From Actinobacteria bacterium UBA2286 (lineage in GTDB: Bacteria > Actinomycetota > Coriobacteriia > Anaerosomatales > Anaerosomataceae): 27,052 bases of DNA. The notes beneath the pieces were generated by a model. It was given only the letters and a program-made list of their open reading frames with translations. It ran no database searches and was not told the DNA's origin. Each line of letters begins with the position of its first letter. Positions within the stretch are counted from its first letter, which is position 1. Of this stretch, positions 14,298 through 22,769 are shown in pieces. The DNA lies in NCBI GenBank assembly GCA_002345925.1, contig DDWM01000028.1, positions 1-27,052 on the forward strand. The letters run 5' to 3'. Position numbers and translations under genes: made by a program.

Positions 14298-17200
14298 ATG
14301 AGCGGTTTCGTGCACCTGCACGTGCATTCGCGGTTCAGCTTCATGGACGGTGCGGCGGATATCGACGCGCTCATCACCCGTGCAGTGGAATTGGGTATGC
14401 CGGCACTAGCGCTCACCGATCACCAGGGACTTTACGGCGCGCTTCGCTTCTACCGCAAAGCGCTCAAGGCGGGCATCCGTCCGATCATCGGTGTAGAGGT
14501 TGTCGTTGAGTGCGCGGGGCTTCCAGGAGAAGAAGGTGACTTGCCGCCTGAAGAACGGCTGCCTATGTCGGCACCGGTCGGGTTTGGGCGTGCAGCCGGT
14601 AGCGGATTCCACCTCACACTGCTCGTGAAGGACATCGCCGGCTACCGCAACCTGTGTGGGCTGCTCTCGCGGACGCACGTGCGTAGCGCGGACGAGCCAT
14701 CGGTTGTGCCGCTGGCTGACCTTGCACGGCACTCGGAGGGCCTCATCGGGCTTTCCGGATGTGCTAACGGCGAAGCGGGCGCTGCTGTGCTCGCCGGTCT
14801 CGGCTGGAGGGCAGAAGAGACGCTTAGGCGGCTTTCGCGGTGCTTCGCGCCGGGCGACTTCTACGTGGAGCTCATGCATACCCTCACTCCCGAGAGTGCG
14901 CGATACGTGAGCGGGCTTGCTGCGATTGCCGAGCGCCTTCACCTGCCGGTCGTGGCCACCAACAACGTGCACTACGTCGAGCGCCGCGAGTTCCGTCTGC
15001 ACGACGTGCTTGCGGCAGCCGGTGCGGGCGGCGGACTTCCCGGGCCTTACGGGCGGCAGAACGCCGAGCTCTGGTTCAAGCCGTCCGGCGATATGCGGCG
15101 TCTTTTCGCCGACATCCCGCAGGCGTGCGACGCCACGATTGAGATAGCCGAGCGCTGCACACTCGACCTCGGCCTGGGCGCGTTCCACTTCCCGGGCGCC
15201 GAGGTCGCAGCAGGCGAGACGCCGTACTCCACGCTTGCGAAGGCAGCCTGGCAAGGGCTGGAGCGCCGCTATCGTCCGGTGACTCCGGCATCCGTCGCAC
15301 GACTGCAGCACGAGCTCTCGGTCATCCAGGACCTTGGGTTCTCGGAATACTTCCTGGTGGTGAAGGACATCGTGGACTTCGCGCGGTCGCGCGGCATCCG
15401 CTACAGCGGACGGGGGAGCGCCGGCGACAGCATCGTCACGTATCTTCTCGGCATAACGGACGCCGATCCGATCCGGCACGACCTGCTCTTTGAGCGCTTC
15501 CTCAACCCGGAGCGTCGCCAGATGCCCGACATCGACGTGGACTTCGATTCGCGGCGGCGTGACGAGGTCATCGAGTACATCTACCGCCGCTTCGGCAGCG
15601 AGCACGTGGCGATGGTGGCCACCGTGCAGACCATGAGCGCTAGAAGCGCGATCCGCACCGTGGCGCGTGCGTTCGACCTGCCGATCGACGAGGTGAATTC
15701 GCTCTCGCGTCACCTGCCGTGGGTGAGCGCGCACCGCCTGCGCGAGGTGCTCGACACGTACCCCGAGTGCGCGAGCCACCCGCTCAAGGACCGCGAGCGC
15801 TACGGCCTCATCACCGAGCTTGCCGAGGAACTCTCGGGCTGTCCGATGCATCTGGGGACGCACCTCGGCGGCTTCATCATCACGCGTGAGCCGATCTCAT
15901 CGTGGATGCCGCTGCAGTGGGCGGCGAAAGGCACGGTGGTCTCGCAGTACGACAAGGACGACATCGAGATGCTCGGCCTGGTGAAGATGGACATCCTCGG
16001 CCTGCGGATGCACTCGGCGATCAGCGACACGGTCGAACTTGCCCGCGCGCGCGTCGGCGCGGAGGCGGTGCCGGAGCCGTTCGAGCTCACGCCGGACGAC
16101 CCTGCGGTCTACGAGCTCATCTCCTCGGCAGATACGGTGGGGATGTTCCAGCTCGAGTCGAGCGGTCAGCGCAACCTCGCCATGCGCCTCAAGGAGCGCA
16201 CGTTCGAAGACATCATCGCCGCGATCTCGCTCTTCCGGCCAGGCCCGCTCGAAGCCGAGATGATCACGCCGTTCATCCGCCGCCGCCACGGCATCGAGCC
16301 GGTCACCGTCCCGCATCCGGCGATGGGCGAGATCCTGCGCGACAGCTACGGCGTCATCTTGTATCAGGAGCAGGTGCTCCGCGTGGCCTCCGCGATCGCC
16401 GGCTTCTCCCTTGCCGAGGCGGACACGCTGCGTCGCGCGATGACCAAAGGCCGCTCCCGCGAGGAGATGGAGAAGATCCACGGCCACTTCGTCGAGCGCG
16501 CGGTGGCTCTCGGCGTCGATCGCGAGGCTGCCGAGGAAGCGTTCCGGCAGCTGCAGGGGTTCGCGGCGTACGGTTTTTGCAAGGCGCACGCGGCGTGCTT
16601 CGCGGTGGTCTCCTACGCAAGCGCGTGGCTCAAGCGCTATTACCCGGCCGAGTTCGCCGCCTCGATCCTCAACAACGAGCCGATGGGCTTTTACACGCCG
16701 CGCCTTGTGGTGAACGACGCGCGGCGGCACAAGATCGCGATCTTGCCACCGCACGTGAACGCGTCGCGCGGCCTGTACACGGTCGAGGATGACGGGCGCG
16801 CCATCCGCGTGGGATTCCGCGACGTGCACGAGATGACGCATCGGCTGCTTACCGCGATCGAGCGCGAGCAAGACGTGCGGCCCTTCCGCGACCTCGCGGA
16901 CTTCCTGCGCCGCACGCGTGCCGAGGCGCCCGCCGCCGAGAATCTCATCCGCGTAGGCGCGCTCGACGGCCTCGGCTCAACTGATGCCGGGCGTCCGCCC
17001 ACCCGCGACGAGCTCCTTGCGCTTCTGCCCGAGATGAAAGCCGTCATCGCGCGTGAAGGCGTGGCTGGCGACGACGTGCTCGTGCTCGCACCAGCGAAAG
17101 CGCGCACACCGGAGGATCCGACGCACGTCTCCGGGTGGTCACGAGCGCGGCGTCTCTCGGCAGAGCTTGAGATCGTGGGACTCTCGCTGGAGTGTCACCC

Positions 17201-17663
17201 GCTGGCGCTTGCGCGCGCCGACCTGGAGCGCCGGGGCGTCACCTGGGCGCGCGATCTGCCTCGGCTTGAGGACCGCACCCGTGTGCGCGTGGCGGGCGTC
17301 CGCGAGCGCGCGCAGACGCCGAGGACCCGCTCGGGCAAGCGTACGTGCTTCCTCACGCTCGAGGATCCCACGGGGCTTCTCGATGTGGTGGTGTTCGAAG
17401 ACGCGCTCAATCGGGCGGGGGAGACGATCGTGAAGCACCGCGCCTACATCGTGGAAGGCGTGCTGCAGAACAACCACGAGCGCGGAATCGCGATCATCGC
17501 CGACCGGGTCGAACCGTACGTGGTGCGCACGGCGAGCGGCGCCCCGGTACGCATGCGACGCGGCGTGCCGAGCGGCCCGATGGGGCCGTCACTCGGCGGC
17601 GCTGGCGCGCCGGAAGAGGAGTCATGGGCGGCAGCAGAAGCGGCGGCGGTCTACGACGGCTGA
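14298..17663 (+). CDS. dnaE2: Error-prone DNA polymerase III alpha-type subunit (DnaE2/ImuC)
   Basis: A 1121-residue C-family polymerase. An N-terminal PHP domain begins HLHVHSRFSFMDG and keeps TDHQG, GVEV, LSGC and NVHYV, so its metal site looks intact. The palm has catalytic D411 and D413 (PDIDVDFD), then D565 in VKMDILGL. Fingers and tandem HhH follow (QEQVLRVASAIAGFS). The C-terminal OB fold is at about 990-1085 (FLTLEDPTGLLDVVVFED). It ends soon after the OB fold and lacks the tau-binding end of replicative DnaE1, which with the SOS promoter favours DnaE2. In mycobacteria DnaE2 works with ImuA' and ImuB in damage-induced mutagenesis; neither is present here. The 3' end overlaps convergent dinB by 13 bases. 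A replicative DnaE cannot be fully excluded without phylogeny. Confidence 0.85.
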   Translation: MSGFVHLHVHSRFSFMDGAADIDALITRAVELGMPALALTDHQGLYGALRFYRKALKAGIRPIIGVEVVVECAGLPGEEGDLPPEERLPMSAPVGFGRAAGSGFHLTLLVKDIAGYRNLCGLLSRTHVRSADEPSVVPLADLARHSEGLIGLSGCANGEAGAAVLAGLGWRAEETLRRLSRCFAPGDFYVELMHTLTPESARYVSGLAAIAERLHLPVVATNNVHYVERREFRLHDVLAAAGAGGGLPGPYGRQNAELWFKPSGDMRRLFADIPQACDATIEIAERCTLDLGLGAFHFPGAEVAAGETPYSTLAKAAWQGLERRYRPVTPASVARLQHELSVIQDLGFSEYFLVVKDIVDFARSRGIRYSGRGSAGDSIVTYLLGITDADPIRHDLLFERFLNPERRQMPDIDVDFDSRRRDEVIEYIYRRFGSEHVAMVATVQTMSARSAIRTVARAFDLPIDEVNSLSRHLPWVSAHRLREVLDTYPECASHPLKDRERYGLITELAEELSGCPMHLGTHLGGFIITREPISSWMPLQWAAKGTVVSQYDKDDIEMLGLVKMDILGLRMHSAISDTVELARARVGAEAVPEPFELTPDDPAVYELISSADTVGMFQLESSGQRNLAMRLKERTFEDIIAAISLFRPGPLEAEMITPFIRRRHGIEPVTVPHPAMGEILRDSYGVILYQEQVLRVASAIAGFSLAEADTLRRAMTKGRSREEMEKIHGHFVERAVALGVDREAAEEAFRQLQGFAAYGFCKAHAACFAVVSYASAWLKRYYPAEFAASILNNEPMGFYTPRLVVNDARRHKIAILPPHVNASRGLYTVEDDGRAIRVGFRDVHEMTHRLLTAIEREQDVRPFRDLADFLRRTRAEAPAAENLIRVGALDGLGSTDAGRPPTRDELLALLPEMKAVIAREGVAGDDVLVLAPAKARTPEDPTHVSGWSRARRLSAELEIVGLSLECHPLALARADLERRGVTWARDLPRLEDRTRVRVAGVRERAQTPRTRSGKRTCFLTLEDPTGLLDVVVFEDALNRAGETIVKHRAYIVEGVLQNNHERGIAIIADRVEPYVVRTASGAPVRMRRGVPSGPMGPSLGGAGAPEEESWAAAEAAAVYDG

Positions 17664-18874
17664 GTGTCGGGATCCGGCCGCTCCGGCAGCGCCGCCATCC
17701 CGCGCTGGATGGCGCCATCCCCAAAACGCTTCTTCACGGCATCGAGTCCCTCGGCAAGGGCCTTTCGCTGCGGTCGCAAATCGGCTTGCTCGCCCTCGGC
17801 AAACAAATCCAGCTGCACAGTTGATTCCTCAAAGCCGCTCGTGCCAAAGCCGAGCAGGCGCAGACCCGACCCGGGCGTCCACGCGGAGCGAAGGAGCGCG
17901 ATAGCCACCGGCAGCATCTCGTCCTCAAGGTCGGTAGCGATCTCGATGGTGCGCCGGATAGTCGGCGTAGTGAAGTCCGAGTACCGAAGCTTCACTGTGA
18001 GCGTACGTGCAGCGAGCCCATCCTTTCGAAGGCGCCCGGCGACCTTTGTCACCAGAGCCGACAAGGCGCGCTCAACCTCTTCGCGCTCACGTACATCGGT
18101 GGAGAATGTGTGCTCGTTTGAGACCGACTTTGGGTCGCGTTCGTAGTGAACCGGCCGAGGGTCGATGCCCCTGGCACGCGCCGTGAGGTCCGGCCCAAAC
18201 CTGCCGAGAACCTGGCGTGCCGAAGTGTCATCCATGGCTGCCAGATCGCCCAGTCGCTTGATGCCCAGCTTGGCGAGTCGGTCTCCCGTGCTCTTGCCAA
18301 CGCCCGGCAAGACGCCCACTCGCAGGGGGGCCAGGAATTCGGCTTCCTCACCCGGCCAGACGACCGTGATCCCGTGAGGCTTCTTGTGATCCGAGGCGAT
18401 CTTCGCGACCGTCTTACACGATGCGACGCCAATCGAACAGGAGACTCCAAGCAGATCCACCTCGGCCTGGATGCGCCTCGCGATGCTCACCGGATGCTCG
18501 CCTGTGGCACCAGGAGTGACATCAAGGTATGACTCGTCGATCGAGGTCGGCTCGACATCCGGCGTGATCGTCTCAAGGATGTCACGGACCTTGCGCGACA
18601 TCTCACCATAGCGCCCGAAGTGAGAGGTGACCCAGATGGCGTCCGGACACAGGCGTGTGGCCTGCGCCGATGGCATCGCCGAGTGAACTCCAAACACCCG
18701 CGCCTCATATGAGCAGGTGGACACAACGCCCCTGCGGGTCGGATCCCCGCCCACGATCACCGGCTTGCCACGCAGCTCCGGATTGTCCAGCTGTTCCACG
18801 GACGCGAAGAAAGCATCCATGTCCATGTGGAGCACGGCGCGTCCACTCCACGCTCTGTCAGTCTGATGCGTCAT
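17651..18874 (-). CDS. dinB: DNA polymerase IV (Y-family translesion polymerase)
   Basis: A 407-residue Y-family polymerase for lesion bypass. Catalytic residues are D18 in HMDMDAFFASVEQ and D113/E114 in SIDESYLDVT. The YEARVFGVHSAMP finger motif, the HhH thumb (GVLPGVGKSTGDRL) and the little-finger domain follow. A clear beta-clamp-binding pentapeptide QLDLF lies at 354-358, followed by a 49-residue tail, usual for actinobacterial DinB. ATG 18874 is chosen because Y-family homology begins a few residues later and TACACT is placed as a -10 box six bases upstream; the frame upstream to 18943 would run through the promoter and SOS box. No ribosome-binding site precedes it, so a leaderless mRNA is likely. 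DinB is separate from ImuB, but it is the only Y-family partner for DnaE2 in view. Confidence 0.95.
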   Translation of the reverse strand: MTHQTDRAWSGRAVLHMDMDAFFASVEQLDNPELRGKPVIVGGDPTRRGVVSTCSYEARVFGVHSAMPSAQATRLCPDAIWVTSHFGRYGEMSRKVRDILETITPDVEPTSIDESYLDVTPGATGEHPVSIARRIQAEVDLLGVSCSIGVASCKTVAKIASDHKKPHGITVVWPGEEAEFLAPLRVGVLPGVGKSTGDRLAKLGIKRLGDLAAMDDTSARQVLGRFGPDLTARARGIDPRPVHYERDPKSVSNEHTFSTDVREREEVERALSALVTKVAGRLRKDGLAARTLTVKLRYSDFTTPTIRRTIEIATDLEDEMLPVAIALLRSAWTPGSGLRLLGFGTSGFEESTVQLDLFAEGEQADLRPQRKALAEGLDAVKKRFGDGAIQRGMAALPERPDPDTQPS

Positions 18875-18880
18875 AATTGC

Positions 18881-18886
18881 AGTGTA
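18881..18886 (-). promoter_or_regulatory. -10 element of dinB implying a leaderless transcript
   Basis: On the minus strand TACACT is followed by six bases (GCAATT) and then ATG 18874, so the expected first transcribed base is the A of the start codon. The SOS box overlaps the corresponding -35 region, where no good -35 hexamer is seen. Confidence 0.5.
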
Positions 18887-18903
18887 ATCGCACATCGCGA
18901 TAC

Positions 18904-18917
18904 CGACCATATGTTCG
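18904..18917. promoter_or_regulatory. Degenerate SOS box between dinB and nfo
   Basis: CGACC-ATAT-GTTCG on the plus strand (CGAAC-ATAT-GGTCG on the minus) differs from the CGAAC-N4-GTTCG consensus at one position. It sits in the 61-base gap between two divergent DNA-repair genes, covering the -35 region of dinB and lying 19 bases before the nfo start. It could give LexA control of both. Confidence 0.65.
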
Positions 18918-18935
18918 ATTGAGAAGGAGCGACCC

Positions 18936-19796
18936 GTGCTCATCGGTGCACACGTCGGCGTAAGCGCCGGATATCCAGAGTCGATCGATTACGCCGAGAG
19001 TGTCGGTTGCGAGGCGATCCAGGTCTTCGCGAAGTCGCCGCAACAGTGGCGCGCTAAGTCCATCACCCCAGAGATCGCTTCCGCATTTCGGCAGCGACGG
19101 GAAAGCTCAGAAGTGAAGTTCGCCTGCACGCACACCGCATACCTCATCAATCTCGGCTCGGAAGACGACGCTCTGTGGGAGAAGTCCTGGCAGGCGCTTG
19201 CCGATGAGCTCAACCGCGCGGCACTGCTCGGCGCGGAAGCTACCGTTACGCACACTGGCACCAACCGCAGCCGAGACCTTGAGCTTGGCGCCCGACGAAT
19301 CGCTGATGGCATCAACCTCGCGCTCGAAGCGGCCCCCGAAGGCGTGCTCTTACTGGAGAACACTGCGGGAGCCGGCACCACATACGGTACGGGCCCTGAA
19401 GAGCTGGGAGCCGTTCTCAATATGCTCGACGAACGCTGGAAGGAGCGCCTCGGCATCTGCCTCGACAGCTGCCACGCGCACGCTGCAGGTTGGGACTTCT
19501 CGACGCCGGTGGGTTGGAGCGAGTTCACTGCGGGGTTGGAGGCTTGCTGCGGCAGCGGACGCATCCAGGTGGTCCATGCCAACGACTGCAAATTCGGGGT
19601 CGGTGAGCGCAAGGATCGTCACGAGTGGATCGGCGACGGCACAATTGGCACCTCCGGCTTCGAGGCCATGTTTGCCGAGCCTCGGCTTGCGGGCGCGACG
19701 GCGATCGTCGAGATGTCCGGAGAGGTGCCCGAGAAGGACGAGACGAACGTCAATCGCCTGAAGGCGCTGCGTGCAGCTTCCGGGGAACGCGGGTAG
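18936..19796 (+). CDS. nfo: Deoxyribonuclease IV (AP endonuclease family 2)
   Basis: A 286-residue endonuclease IV that cuts at abasic sites and trims blocked 3' ends in base excision repair. The zinc ligands are visible in order: H66 (CTHTAYL), H106 (VTHTG), E141 (LLENTAG), D177 and H180 (CLDSCHAH), H214 (VVHAND), D227 and H229 (KDRHEW) and E259 (IVEMSG). The length matches E. coli Nfo (285). The GTG start at 18936 has GAAGGAG at 18923-18929. It is divergent from dinB across a shared SOS box, and its 3' end overlaps the convergent exonuclease gene by 47 bases. SOS control of nfo is inferred from the box. Confidence 0.96.
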   Translation: MLIGAHVGVSAGYPESIDYAESVGCEAIQVFAKSPQQWRAKSITPEIASAFRQRRESSEVKFACTHTAYLINLGSEDDALWEKSWQALADELNRAALLGAEATVTHTGTNRSRDLELGARRIADGINLALEAAPEGVLLLENTAGAGTTYGTGPEELGAVLNMLDERWKERLGICLDSCHAHAAGWDFSTPVGWSEFTAGLEACCGSGRIQVVHANDCKFGVGERKDRHEWIGDGTIGTSGFEAMFAEPRLAGATAIVEMSGEVPEKDETNVNRLKALRAASGERG

Positions 19797-21441
19797 CGCG
19801 GCGGGCCGCAGTCGCCACATGGGCGATGAAGCTCTCGACGTCTCCTTTGTACAGCACCTCTTGAGGCAGGTGTTGTCGCCTATACGTCTCGATGATGAAG
19901 ACGTCACGAAGTTCGCGAGGCGAGATGTCCATCGGATCCTCGGCAAGACGGGTATCTGAGTATGTGCGAGCGACGGCACGCTCAAGGGAAACCCTGAACT
20001 CGCTTCCTGCGACCTCTGCTCTATCGAACCTCAGGACACAACCCAGCCGCCCGTGTCTGACGAGGAGGATGACTATGTCGTCGCCTCTGCCCTCGACGAT
20101 GGCAACACCCAACTCAGACGCCGCAAACCTCACGACTTCGAGCGATGACAGGGTTCGGTCAAGCGCACGCACCGCGTCGCGGTGGAGGATAGCTTCTTCG
20201 TAATGCAAGTCGGCCGCTGCGCGCTCCCTGAGTGCCTGCATAGCTGCGCGGAATCGTGGACCTCCGCCGTTGAAGACCGCAAGCGCAGCCTCAACTCGGC
20301 GAGCATACTCGTCAGCCGTGATCGCACCTTCGCACGGTCGCGGGCAACGTCCGGCTTCGCCCTCGGCACATGCGACCGAGTCCTTGCCAAACCGCCGGGC
20401 ACATCTCCGCAGCCCATAGCGGCTGCGAAGCGCCTCCACGAGCGTATCGGCGGCCCAGTTGTTCGTGAGCGGGCCGATGATCGTCCCGGAGCGCAGTCGA
20501 CGATTGGTGGTTGTAAGCGCGGGGAACTTTGCAGAACCACCGAGGCGGATGAACACCTGAGATCGCCCGCGCTGCTGGTCTTTGTTGAACTTCGGCTGAT
20601 ACCTGGCCACAAGCCTGCTTTCGACCAGCAGTGCGTCCAGGTCTGACGCGCAGGGGAAGTGGTCGACTGATGCTGCCTCCGAAGCGGGGTGCGGGCGGTC
20701 GAGGTCGGAGGGCCCGTAGAAGTACCCACGAACGCGACTGCGCAGACTCTTCGCTCGGCCGATATAGATGACTTCGTTATCGGCATTCCTGAACAAGAAC
20801 ACGCCGGGGGAGTCGGGAAGGTGCGTGGCAATCACGAGCTTGCTTGCCAGCATGCCCTGTCGCGCCTGACCGCAGAAACGGGAAACGTCCTCGGCTGTTG
20901 CCATGCCGCGGTTTGCGAGTTCTGGCATCATCTTCTGCAGTATCTGGGCGGTGGCAAGCGCATCGGCAGATGCTCGGTGATTAGGAACCGCGTCAACATC
21001 GTAGTACGCCGCCAACACGCGCAGGTTATGTCGATCAAGCTCGGGATGCAGTCGCCGGGCCAGCGTGAGTGTGTCGAGTACGGGGCGCTTGAATGACGTA
21101 CCCCATGCGCGCTCAGCTTCGAAGTCGAGAAAACCCATGTCGAAGCGATGGTTGTGCGCGACCAAGACAGCGTCGCCCACAAAATCGCGCAGCTTGTGCA
21201 TGACAGATGCGACGTCAGGAGCATCGGCGACCATGTCGTCGTCAATCCCCGTCAGGTGTTGAATCGCGTGGGGGATTGCCTCATCCGGACGAACGAGGGT
21301 CTCGAAGCATTCGACGATGACGCCGGCGCGAATAAGCGCGGCACCGATCTCGATGATGCCGCTGCTACCGGGGCGGCAGCCAGTGGTTTCAATGTCGACG
21401 GCAACGAAGGAACCGTCTGTAAGCGAAGTGGCACCAAGCAT
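19750..21441 (-). CDS. DEDD exonuclease fused to a UvrC-like GIY-YIG nuclease
   Basis: A 563-residue two-nuclease protein known from Actinomycetota. The N-terminal DEDDh 3'-5' exonuclease has D16 and E18 (VDIETTG), D101 (HNHRFDMG), and H155 and D160 (HRASAD), as in DNA polymerase III epsilon. The GIY-YIG domain (about 208-290) reads SPGVFLFRN and VIYIGRAKSLRSRV. A UvrC-like segment follows with four cysteines spaced C-X10-C-X7-C-X3-C (347-370) and a UVR-like helical stretch (RAAADLHYEEAILHRDAV). The UvrC RNase H and HhH domains are absent, as in Cho. A repair role is inferred. ATG 21441 is preferred, with GAGAGG upstream; ATG 21477 is the alternative. The longer frame to 21714 runs into the divergent gene. 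Confidence 0.9.
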   Translation of the reverse strand: MLGATSLTDGSFVAVDIETTGCRPGSSGIIEIGAALIRAGVIVECFETLVRPDEAIPHAIQHLTGIDDDMVADAPDVASVMHKLRDFVGDAVLVAHNHRFDMGFLDFEAERAWGTSFKRPVLDTLTLARRLHPELDRHNLRVLAAYYDVDAVPNHRASADALATAQILQKMMPELANRGMATAEDVSRFCGQARQGMLASKLVIATHLPDSPGVFLFRNADNEVIYIGRAKSLRSRVRGYFYGPSDLDRPHPASEAASVDHFPCASDLDALLVESRLVARYQPKFNKDQQRGRSQVFIRLGGSAKFPALTTTNRRLRSGTIIGPLTNNWAADTLVEALRSRYGLRRCARRFGKDSVACAEGEAGRCPRPCEGAITADEYARRVEAALAVFNGGGPRFRAAMQALRERAAADLHYEEAILHRDAVRALDRTLSSLEVVRFAASELGVAIVEGRGDDIVILLVRHGRLGCVLRFDRAEVAGSEFRVSLERAVARTYSDTRLAEDPMDISPRELRDVFIIETYRRQHLPQEVLYKGDVESFIAHVATAARRATRVPRKLHAAPSGD

Positions 21442-21529
21442 TGGGTGCAAGCGCCTCTCATTAAGGCAATTCGGCATAAACGCCGATGAACAGAATCGTA
21501 CCACACGGCCGATTGGCGACCGCTCTGTG

Positions 21530-21558
21530 TTGCCCGTCACCGCACATGGCCTTAGCAT
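21530..21558 (+). promoter_or_regulatory. Probable promoter of the Glu/Pro-repeat gene
   Basis: TTGCCC (21530-21535), a 17-base spacer and TAGCAT (21553-21558) lie 54 bases before the start codon. Both hexamers match the sigma-70 consensus at four of six positions, and spacing is ideal. Confidence 0.4.
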
Positions 21559-21612
21559 GGGGCATATACGATATAGTCGCCTGCGGAGTCGGGCGTTGGA
21601 CAAGGAGAAATC

Positions 21613-22746
21613 ATGGCGTTCTTTGTGATCGGTCGAGGACGCACGGACGGAACCCTTCGTCTGCTCGACGCAGAGGTTCACGGGACTCGCGAGGAAGCTG
21701 CCCGCGCGGTGCAAGCGCTAGCGATAGCCGGAGCCGTTTCGGTGGACGATGTTGACGTCTACATCGCGGACCTGAGCACGGCTTCCTCTGTGGTGATCGT
21801 TGGTGTGCCCGCGCAAGCGGAATCGAGCTCTGCCGGAGTCTGGGAGGCGCCTGCTTCCGCCATCGTCCACGATATGCCGGCTCCTGACGTTGGAGACGTC
21901 ATGTTGGCAGACGCACTGCAGCGAGCCGCCACCAGACTTGAATCTGAGGGCATTGTCGCGCCGGAATCGGTAGGCTTCGACGTATCATCCTTAGCCGACG
22001 AGGAACCTGTCGTTGCTTTGGAGCCTGAGCCCGTCCTTGAGCCAGAGGCCGAAGTGACACCGGAACCTGAAATCGAGCCTGAACCTGAGATCGAACCGGA
22101 ACCCGAAATCGAGATCGAACTTGAACCCGAGGTCGAACCGGAACCCGAGCCCGTGATCGAACTTGAGCCCGAGCCTGAACCCGAGATCGTGCCTGCTCCA
22201 GTATCCGAGTCTGATTCGAACCTCTCGGCAGTCATCGCGTCACTGGGTTCGCTCAACACAGAGCAAGCCGTCAGTGAATCGCCGGTCGCCGAGTCGCTAG
22301 AGCCCCAGGAGGCGGAAGGCGAGGGTTGGCCATGGCTCAATGTTGGCGAAGTGGCGTCAGACGCTGAGGATTTGGAGATCGCCGAGGAACCGGAGTCCAT
22401 TCCGGAGCCCGAGCCCGTCGTATCGATCTTCAGCGATCCTGATGATGTAGTCTCACCAGCGCCGCTGGCCGATGATGTCTCGGCAGTCGTAGATGAATAC
22501 GCCGAGTTGCCCACGCCTGTAGTCGTAGACGCCACTGCACTTGAGATCGAAGCCCCCGAAGAGAGCGCGGCCCCTGAGGTCGCTCCGCTTCCCGAGGTAG
22601 CTGAACCGGCCGCGGCATATGCGCCCGCCGGAGATCTTTCGCTTGAGTCTTACACCTGTGCTGACTGCATCTACTCGAACACCTGCCCAAAGGTGAACGA
22701 GACTGCACCGGCAGAGTGTGGCGCATTCCAGTGGAAAGCTGTCTAA
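21613..22746 (+). CDS. Acidic Glu/Pro-repeat protein with C-terminal four-cysteine motif
   Basis: A 377-residue protein I do not recognise. Residues 1-66 look like a small folded alpha/beta domain (MAFFVIGRGRTDGTLRLLDA onward). Residues 67-140 are a linker. Residues 140-200 are tandem EPEPEIEPEPEIE-type repeats, followed by more acidic low-complexity sequence. The last 29 residues fold back to order, with C349, C352, C358 and C369 (CADC, NTC, ECGAF), spaced C-X2-C-X5-C-X10-C, suitable for zinc or an iron-sulphur cluster. There is no signal peptide or membrane segment, so it is probably cytosolic, with the acidic region a rigid charged spacer between two domains. The start has AAGGAG at 21602-21607, and the gene is monocistronic between a promoter and a terminator. 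Confidence 0.8.
   Translation: MAFFVIGRGRTDGTLRLLDAEVHGTREEAARAVQALAIAGAVSVDDVDVYIADLSTASSVVIVGVPAQAESSSAGVWEAPASAIVHDMPAPDVGDVMLADALQRAATRLESEGIVAPESVGFDVSSLADEEPVVALEPEPVLEPEAEVTPEPEIEPEPEIEPEPEIEIELEPEVEPEPEPVIELEPEPEPEIVPAPVSESDSNLSAVIASLGSLNTEQAVSESPVAESLEPQEAEGEGWPWLNVGEVASDAEDLEIAEEPESIPEPEPVVSIFSDPDDVVSPAPLADDVSAVVDEYAELPTPVVVDATALEIEAPEESAAPEVAPLPEVAEPAAAYAPAGDLSLESYTCADCIYSNTCPKVNETAPAECGAFQWKAV
22018..22195 (+). repeat. Imperfect tandem repeat coding for Glu-Pro units
   Basis: Six-base gaacc(t/c)gag-type units alternate with gaaatcgag units, giving runs of EPEP and EIE. The codons are shuffled between GAA/GAG and CCT/CCC/CCG while the amino acids stay constant, which suggests selection for the charge pattern rather than recent slippage. 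Confidence 0.7.
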
Positions 22747-22769
22747 CCACAAAATATTGGTGACACATC

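Noticed and set aside
14406..15863. A 485-codon minus-strand ORF inside dnaE2
   Set aside because: It is a high-GC antisense shadow of a strongly conserved polymerase gene, with Arg/His/Val-rich translation typical of such shadows.
15897..16871. Long ORFs on both strands inside dnaE2 (324 and 296 codons)
   Set aside because: The same shadow effect: the polymerase frame contains all catalytic motifs across this interval.
21759..22535. A 258-codon minus-strand ORF rich in Ser-Gly
   Set aside because: Ser-Gly repeats are the reverse complement reading of the Glu-Pro codons of the real gene.
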